This document shows, one piece after another, positions 38,546-42,743 of a DNA stretch of 42,743 nucleotides. The stretch spans positions 87,364 to 130,106 of the forward strand of contig NPFB01000065.1 in the NCBI GenBank assembly GCA_014084085.1, in the 5' to 3' direction. The notes under the pieces were generated by a model that made no database searches, had not been told where the DNA came from, and saw only the letters and a list, made by a program, of their open reading frames with translations. This stretch comes from Hondaea fermentalgiana (taxonomy: Eukaryota; Sar; Bigyra; Thraustochytrida; Thraustochytriidae). The translations under genes and the position numbers were made by a program. Within the stretch, counting starts at the first letter, position 1. Every line of letters starts with the position of its first letter.

Positions 38546-39901
38546 ATGAGCACGGAGGAGCACGCCGCGAAGCGAGCGCGCAGGGAAGAAGAGGGGGCGG
38601 ACGGCGCGATGGGCGGCGACATGGAGAGCTTCGTGGAAGTGGACGCCGCGTCCCACTTCCCGGTGCAGAACTTGCCGTACGGCGTCTTCTCGTCCAAGAA
38701 TGCGGACGCCAAGGCACGCGTGGGCACGAGGATCGGCGACTTTGTCGTCGACCTCGCGGCTCTGCACGAGGCAGGTCTCTTCGAGGACGCCTTTGACTCG
38801 AGCTGCTTCACGCATGACTGTCTCAACGCTTTCATGGGCATGGGCAGGTCCGTGTGGACGCAGGCGCGTAAGAGGCTCCAGCAGCTTCTGAGCAAGGACG
38901 AGCCCAAGCTTCGCGACGATGCTGATCTCCGCGCGCGCGTTCTCATCCCTGTCTCGGACGTGGAGATGCAGCTGCCCGCCAAAATTGGTGACTACACTGA
39001 TTTTTACGCCTCGCGCCAGCACGCGACCAACGTCGGCACCATGTTCCGCGGCAAGGAAAATGCGCTCCCAGCCGCCTGGATGCACATGCCCATCGGCTAC
39101 CATGGTCGCGCCTCGACCGTGGTCAAGAGCGGAACGGCTGTGCGCCGCCCTTGCGGCCAGGTGCAAAAAGATCCGGCTGACCCGAAGCAAGGATCCGTCT
39201 ATGGTGCTTGCAAGCTTCTCGACTTTGAGCTTGAAATGGGCGTCTTTGTTGGGCCCGGAAACAAGCTGGGAAGTCCAATCAAGATTGAGGACGCCGAGGA
39301 CCATATTTTTGGCTTTGTGCTTCTCAACGACTGGAGCGCGCGCGACATTCAAAAGTTCGAATACGTCCCACTCGGTCCCTTTGGAGCCAAGAACTTTGCC
39401 TCTTCGATCTCTCCCTGGGTTGTCACCACGGATGCCCTCAAACCCTTTACAGCGAAAACCAGCGCGGGCGAGCAGAACGACCCTGAGCCACTCCCGTACC
39501 TGCGCGAGCCTGGATACAGCACCTACGACATTCGTCTCGAGGTTGCCATCCAGGCAGAAGACATTGGCCCTGAGCCCTTTCGCGTTTGCGAATCCAACTA
39601 CCGTCACATGTACTGGACGCACCGTCAGCAGCTCGCGCACCACACCGTGACGGGATGCGAAATGCGTCCTGGCGACTTGCTTGGTTCTGGCACCATCAGC
39701 GGCGACGAAGAAGGCAGCTTTGGTTCGATGCTCGAAATCTGCTGGAAAGGCACCAAACCGATTCAGATCAAGGACGGCGTCGAGCGCAAGTTCATCAAGG
39801 ACGATGACACGGTCATCATGACAGGTTGGTGTGAGGGCGAGGGCTACCGCGTCGGCTTTGGAGAGTGCACCGGCAAGATCCTCCCGGCACAACCGCAGTA
39901 G
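38546..39901 (+). CDS. FAH: Fumarylacetoacetase
   Basis: A single exon encodes 451 residues. The enzyme hydrolyses fumarylacetoacetate to fumarate and acetoacetate, the last step of tyrosine degradation. Active-site residues can be placed against the animal enzyme with a constant offset: metal ligands Asp152 (DYTDFYASRQH), Glu228 and Glu230 (FELEMGVF), Asp262 (LLNDWSARD), and the catalytic His159. GYHGRAS, PLGPFGAKNF and GDLLGSGTISG are also intact, so the enzyme should be active. The first ATG (38546) adds a charged extension of 25 residues (EEHAAKRARREEEG) over the usual N-terminus, which would begin near Met26 (38621). Either start is possible. It converges with the MDM1-like gene, with only 154 bp between stops. 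Confidence 0.95.
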   Translation: MSTEEHAAKRARREEEGADGAMGGDMESFVEVDAASHFPVQNLPYGVFSSKNADAKARVGTRIGDFVVDLAALHEAGLFEDAFDSSCFTHDCLNAFMGMGRSVWTQARKRLQQLLSKDEPKLRDDADLRARVLIPVSDVEMQLPAKIGDYTDFYASRQHATNVGTMFRGKENALPAAWMHMPIGYHGRASTVVKSGTAVRRPCGQVQKDPADPKQGSVYGACKLLDFELEMGVFVGPGNKLGSPIKIEDAEDHIFGFVLLNDWSARDIQKFEYVPLGPFGAKNFASSISPWVVTTDALKPFTAKTSAGEQNDPEPLPYLREPGYSTYDIRLEVAIQAEDIGPEPFRVCESNYRHMYWTHRQQLAHHTVTGCEMRPGDLLGSGTISGDEEGSFGSMLEICWKGTKPIQIKDGVERKFIKDDDTVIMTGWCEGEGYRVGFGECTGKILPAQPQ

Positions 39902-40055
39902 GTGCATCTTCTGATCCTGGCCCTCTCTTCGACAACAAGAGCCCGCACGCACTTTTCTCATCGTTGTTTCAGGGAAAAAGACAAAAAGAATCTCGATTTT
40001 TATTTTGATGAGTGGCAGTAAATGTTGCTTTGTAAAAGTGGTAGAGTACATTTCT

Positions 40056-42242
40056 CTACATGGCGCCCTCTGCTACTGGCGGTACAATTGGCGTAGGTGC
40101 CTCTGCTGGCGCGGTCGTGCTTCTAGCAGCAGTGTTATTAGCGGCGGCAGCAGCCATTGCCGACTTTCGGAATGCGCGCTGATATTCGGTCTCTGGGGTC
40201 TTGAATCGATCTCCAAATGGATTCCAGCGCGGGTAGAGCGATACAGGATTGTAGGTTGCCCACAGCCGACGACCCTCCTCGTTCCACCACTTGAGACTTT
40301 GTTTGCTGGTCGCCTCGATGATGTCCTCGTGCGAAGGACGCGGACGCTCAGGAATCCCCTTAATTCCAAGCTCACGCGCAACCTTTTCGGTGTGGGCAGC
40401 TTTGTTTACACTAATCTCCTTGGGCCCGAGTTTCGCATCATCGAGTTGGGCTGTAGCTTTGAACTGGTCCGAAAATTGGTGATATTTCGCACGAGGGTCC
40501 ACAAAGCTTTGCATGTGCTCAGTTTTCGGGACGTAGCCCCGCGCAGCCTCTGCGTCAATAAGACGATGTTTGTGCTTGTGCTCTGGCTTGAGCGCATAGG
40601 CAGGCTTGAGCGCAGACTTGCGCTCAATGTCCTGAAGCTCCTGATTGATCGACTTGACGTCTTGGCGCAAGTCGTAGCCGCAAATAGCACCCTCATACTC
40701 GGTAATGAAACCAGGCGTGTACGTGTGTGGGGGAGGTCTTTCTGCCGGGGGCTTGGGCTTTCCCAGATGATCGTACTCGTGATCGTATTCAGAGAGCATG
40801 GGTTCGTCAAGTTTCACCGGTTTCTGCTTGCGAGGAGAGGGCAAGAATCCAGGGTCCGGGAGCACACTTGTATCGCCGCCATGGCAGAAACGATCTCGGT
40901 ATTCAGTGGACGAGGCTGTGTCTGCTGCCGTGGAGACTTGCAGCTTCGTGGCCGCTTTCGCGGCTGCCTTGGCGGCAAAAGCAGCTGCCATCTTGGCTGT
41001 TTCAGAGGCACGTTTGGCTTCCTTGGCAAGCTTTTCTTCTCGCGCCGCGGCGGTGGCGGCGCGTCTTTTTTCCAGGTCTGCAAAGGACGACGCGTATTCG
41101 GTAGACATCGGATCTTCCTTTGCAGCTGTCCGTCCCCATGAAGAAGTGACCCTCGCGGATCCCGGTCGCATCGACGTGGCGCCCGCAGGCATTTGTTGCC
41201 GAATGGCAGCCAAATCGTCTTGTGCAAAGGGTCTAAATGCGAGCTGGTGTTCTGTGGGCGCCGCTGGGCCCAACAGCAAAGACGCCTCGAGGCCATCAGC
41301 GCCAGACGGTACACGCAGTGCTGGCGCGGTGAACCGCGCGTCGTACTCTGAGACGGGCGGACTTGCGTCGTCAATGTTGTGAATGCGGCTCATCTCTTCT
41401 TCAAAGGCACTGCGCATGCGCGCGAGGTCAACGGGGGCCGGTGGCGGAGGCGCGGGAGCCGTGCGCGACGAAAACAGGGTATTTCCCGCGCGGATCGATT
41501 CTGGCGGCACGCGCGCAAGCGCCGGTGGCTTCCAATCGGCAGGAGGGCCGTGGAAGCTCGCGTGGGCTTCCGACTCGACGAGATCTCCAGCAGATCGAGG
41601 CTGCAACAGCGCTTGCTGCACGCTAGTCGGGGTTCGATGACGCCAAGGAGCGCTGGTGGACTCTTCCCCGAGAGTGTGTCCGGGAACATGCTTTCGGCCC
41701 TGGATCCGCGCGTCTTGAAAGAAACCGACTGCCTTGGATCCTCGGGGACCGCGGCCGAACTCTGCGCCGCCGAGATCATCTGGAGGGTCACCAGTCTCTG
41801 CATTCGCTCCTCCTGACCCGTAGAACCACGCGAGCTTGTCGCGTGGGTGGATTTCGTGGACCCGGTTCTTCTCCAGATAGGCGTCAGGCGGCGGGGGCTC
41901 AAAGACGTCATCGTACTCGCTCTCGAGTGTGGTGTTAAACTCGCTAAAGATCTCGTCAAAGTGGTCGCGCGCGGCCTGCACCGTCTGCGACACGCGCGGC
42001 GTGCTTGCGGCGGCAGATGTACGCGCGGCGGCGGCGCCGAGGTGCACGACGGGCACGCCCACGAGCTTTTCCGCGCGCTCCACGGCTCGCCACGCCTCGG
42101 CCTCGGCCTCGGCCTCCGCGGCGGGCGTCGCGGGCGGAGGCAGGATTCCTGCGCCGCGGCCCGGGATCTCCAGCGCCGCCGCGCGGCTGGCCCCGGGCGC
42201 GTACGCGAGCGCGGGCCTCGCCGGCCTCGCCGCGGGCTCCAT
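40056..42242 (-). CDS. Protein with nine [ST]EYxxxF motifs, MDM1-like
   Basis: A single exon encodes 728 residues. A short motif recurs along the chain: SEYDDVF (108), SEAHASF (224), SEYDARF (298), TEYASSF (381), TEYRDRF (446), SEYDHEY (484), TEYEGAI (514), TEHMQSF (574) and TEYQRAF (685). Serial SEYxxxF motifs are characteristic of MDM1, a centriole/cilium microtubule-binding protein, and similar short repeats occur in microtubule inner and stabiliser proteins. An Ala/Lys-rich helix lies at about 390-435. The C-terminal part (KQSLKWWNEEGRRLWATYNPVSLYPRWNPFG) is well ordered and Trp-rich. A role on axonemal or centriolar microtubules is inferred. The start at 42242 is the first ATG; the N-terminal 90 residues are Ala/Pro-rich. 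Confidence 0.8.
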   Translation of the reverse strand: MEPAARPARPALAYAPGASRAAALEIPGRGAGILPPPATPAAEAEAEAEAWRAVERAEKLVGVPVVHLGAAAARTSAAASTPRVSQTVQAARDHFDEIFSEFNTTLESEYDDVFEPPPPDAYLEKNRVHEIHPRDKLAWFYGSGGANAETGDPPDDLGGAEFGRGPRGSKAVGFFQDARIQGRKHVPGHTLGEESTSAPWRHRTPTSVQQALLQPRSAGDLVESEAHASFHGPPADWKPPALARVPPESIRAGNTLFSSRTAPAPPPPAPVDLARMRSAFEEEMSRIHNIDDASPPVSEYDARFTAPALRVPSGADGLEASLLLGPAAPTEHQLAFRPFAQDDLAAIRQQMPAGATSMRPGSARVTSSWGRTAAKEDPMSTEYASSFADLEKRRAATAAAREEKLAKEAKRASETAKMAAAFAAKAAAKAATKLQVSTAADTASSTEYRDRFCHGGDTSVLPDPGFLPSPRKQKPVKLDEPMLSEYDHEYDHLGKPKPPAERPPPHTYTPGFITEYEGAICGYDLRQDVKSINQELQDIERKSALKPAYALKPEHKHKHRLIDAEAARGYVPKTEHMQSFVDPRAKYHQFSDQFKATAQLDDAKLGPKEISVNKAAHTEKVARELGIKGIPERPRPSHEDIIEATSKQSLKWWNEEGRRLWATYNPVSLYPRWNPFGDRFKTPETEYQRAFRKSAMAAAAANNTAARSTTAPAEAPTPIVPPVAEGAM

Positions 42243-42743
42243 GCTCTTCCCGTCTCTCTCTCCGCGCGAAACGGGGGGCCCCGATGGAAAAAACCGCGCA
42301 GACCTCCCTCGCCCGCGCTCCCGGCCGAGGGCGCTCCCGGCCGAGGGCGCTCCCGGCCAGCGCCGAGGAGGGCCGCGGCGGCGCGGGCGCCGGCGACGAG
42401 CTGCGCTCTGCGTCGCTGCGACAAGACGCGGTGCGGCGCGGTGCGGTGCGGTGCCGCGATGTGATCGGGGTCTGCCTGCGCCCTGCCTGGGTCACAGCGT
42501 CAACGAAGGCGGAAAGGAGAGAAAAAACGGGGCCGCGGCGGCGCGATCTCGTACGAGACCCGGGGCCCGCGACGCGGGGGCGGTCAGGGCGCGCGCGCGG
42601 GGTCCGGTGGGACCTGGGCCAGGGCCCGTTGCCGCCAGCGCGAGGCGAATGCGCGCGCCTCCGCCAGCGAGGACGAGGTCGCGGCCGCCGAGGAGGGCGC
42701 GGAGGAGGACGAGGAGGGCGGCGGGGGCGGGGACGAGGAGGAC
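42243..42743. promoter_or_regulatory. GC-rich region upstream of the MDM1-like gene
   Basis: This 501-bp stretch runs to the window edge. It contains a 16-bp tandem repeat at 42315-42358, GGTGC repeats near 42430-42453, and, from about 42540 to the edge, a plus-strand frame without stops that ends in an acidic/Gly stretch (SEDEVAAAEEGAEED). The last could be the start of a further gene outside the window, but no ATG is visible in that frame. Confidence 0.5.
42315..42358. repeat. 16-bp GC-rich tandem repeat
   Basis: Two perfect copies and most of a third of a GCGCTCCCGGCCGAGG unit, 73-116 bp upstream of the MDM1-like start codon. Confidence 0.9.

Noticed and set aside
1..42743. tRNA, rRNA, snRNA, CRISPR or transposon genes
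   Set aside because: No B-box with matching A-box and cloverleaf, no rRNA-like stretch, no spaced identical repeats, and no transposase or reverse-transcriptase motifs were seen on reading both strands.

Overview
This window is nuclear DNA of a eukaryote. It holds genes for an RNA polymerase III subunit, a 20S proteasome beta subunit, XPA, a GRASP Golgi protein, an ABC1/ADCK kinase and fumarylacetoacetase. Spliceosomal GT-AG introns interrupt several of them, and there are no operon-like arrangements. The genes are compact, mostly single-exon, GC-rich and separated by short spacers; introns are few and about 80-170 nt long. Together with a fungal-type Zn2Cys6 regulator and an MDM1-like repeat protein, this looks most like a heterotrophic stramenopile such as a thraustochytrid (labyrinthulomycete). 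That placement is inference from gene style, not proven by any sequence here.

Layout. Positions 1-6.6 kb carry four minus-strand genes: RPC8 (Pol III), a mitochondrial ABC1/UbiB-type kinase, a hotdog thioesterase-like protein and an unrecognised helical protein. A short divergent spacer leads to a 1,469-residue EF-hand protein on the plus strand (7.1-11.5 kb), which converges on proteasome beta-3 (11.7-12.5 kb). From 13.2 to 14.4 kb lies a fusion of dephospho-CoA kinase with a YfcD-type Nudix hydrolase. A Zn2Cys6/AT-hook regulator follows on the minus strand (15.4-18.3 kb).

From 18.3 to 24.2 kb there is no credible gene. This is a GC-rich region packed with different simple repeats, long purine and pyrimidine tracts and an assembly gap of 100 N. 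It separates the divergent regulator from a giant intronless gene (24.2-31.7 kb) encoding a 2,500-residue protein with a WW-like motif, a SAM domain and a huge acidic Ser/Asp/Glu tail. XPA follows directly. The right third holds a small basic/coiled-coil ORF, a two-PDZ GRASP protein, a metallophosphoesterase (PAP28/Dcr2-like), fumarylacetoacetase, and a protein with nine [ST]EYxxxF motifs that resembles MDM1-type microtubule proteins.

The genes do not form one pathway; most are housekeeping functions. The points most worth following are the kinase-Nudix fusion, the giant SAM/acidic protein, the [ST]EYxxxF repeat protein, and the gene-free region, where splice-site-like modules recur next to simple repeats. 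Coordinates of spliced genes are outer limits; exon limits are in the evidence text.
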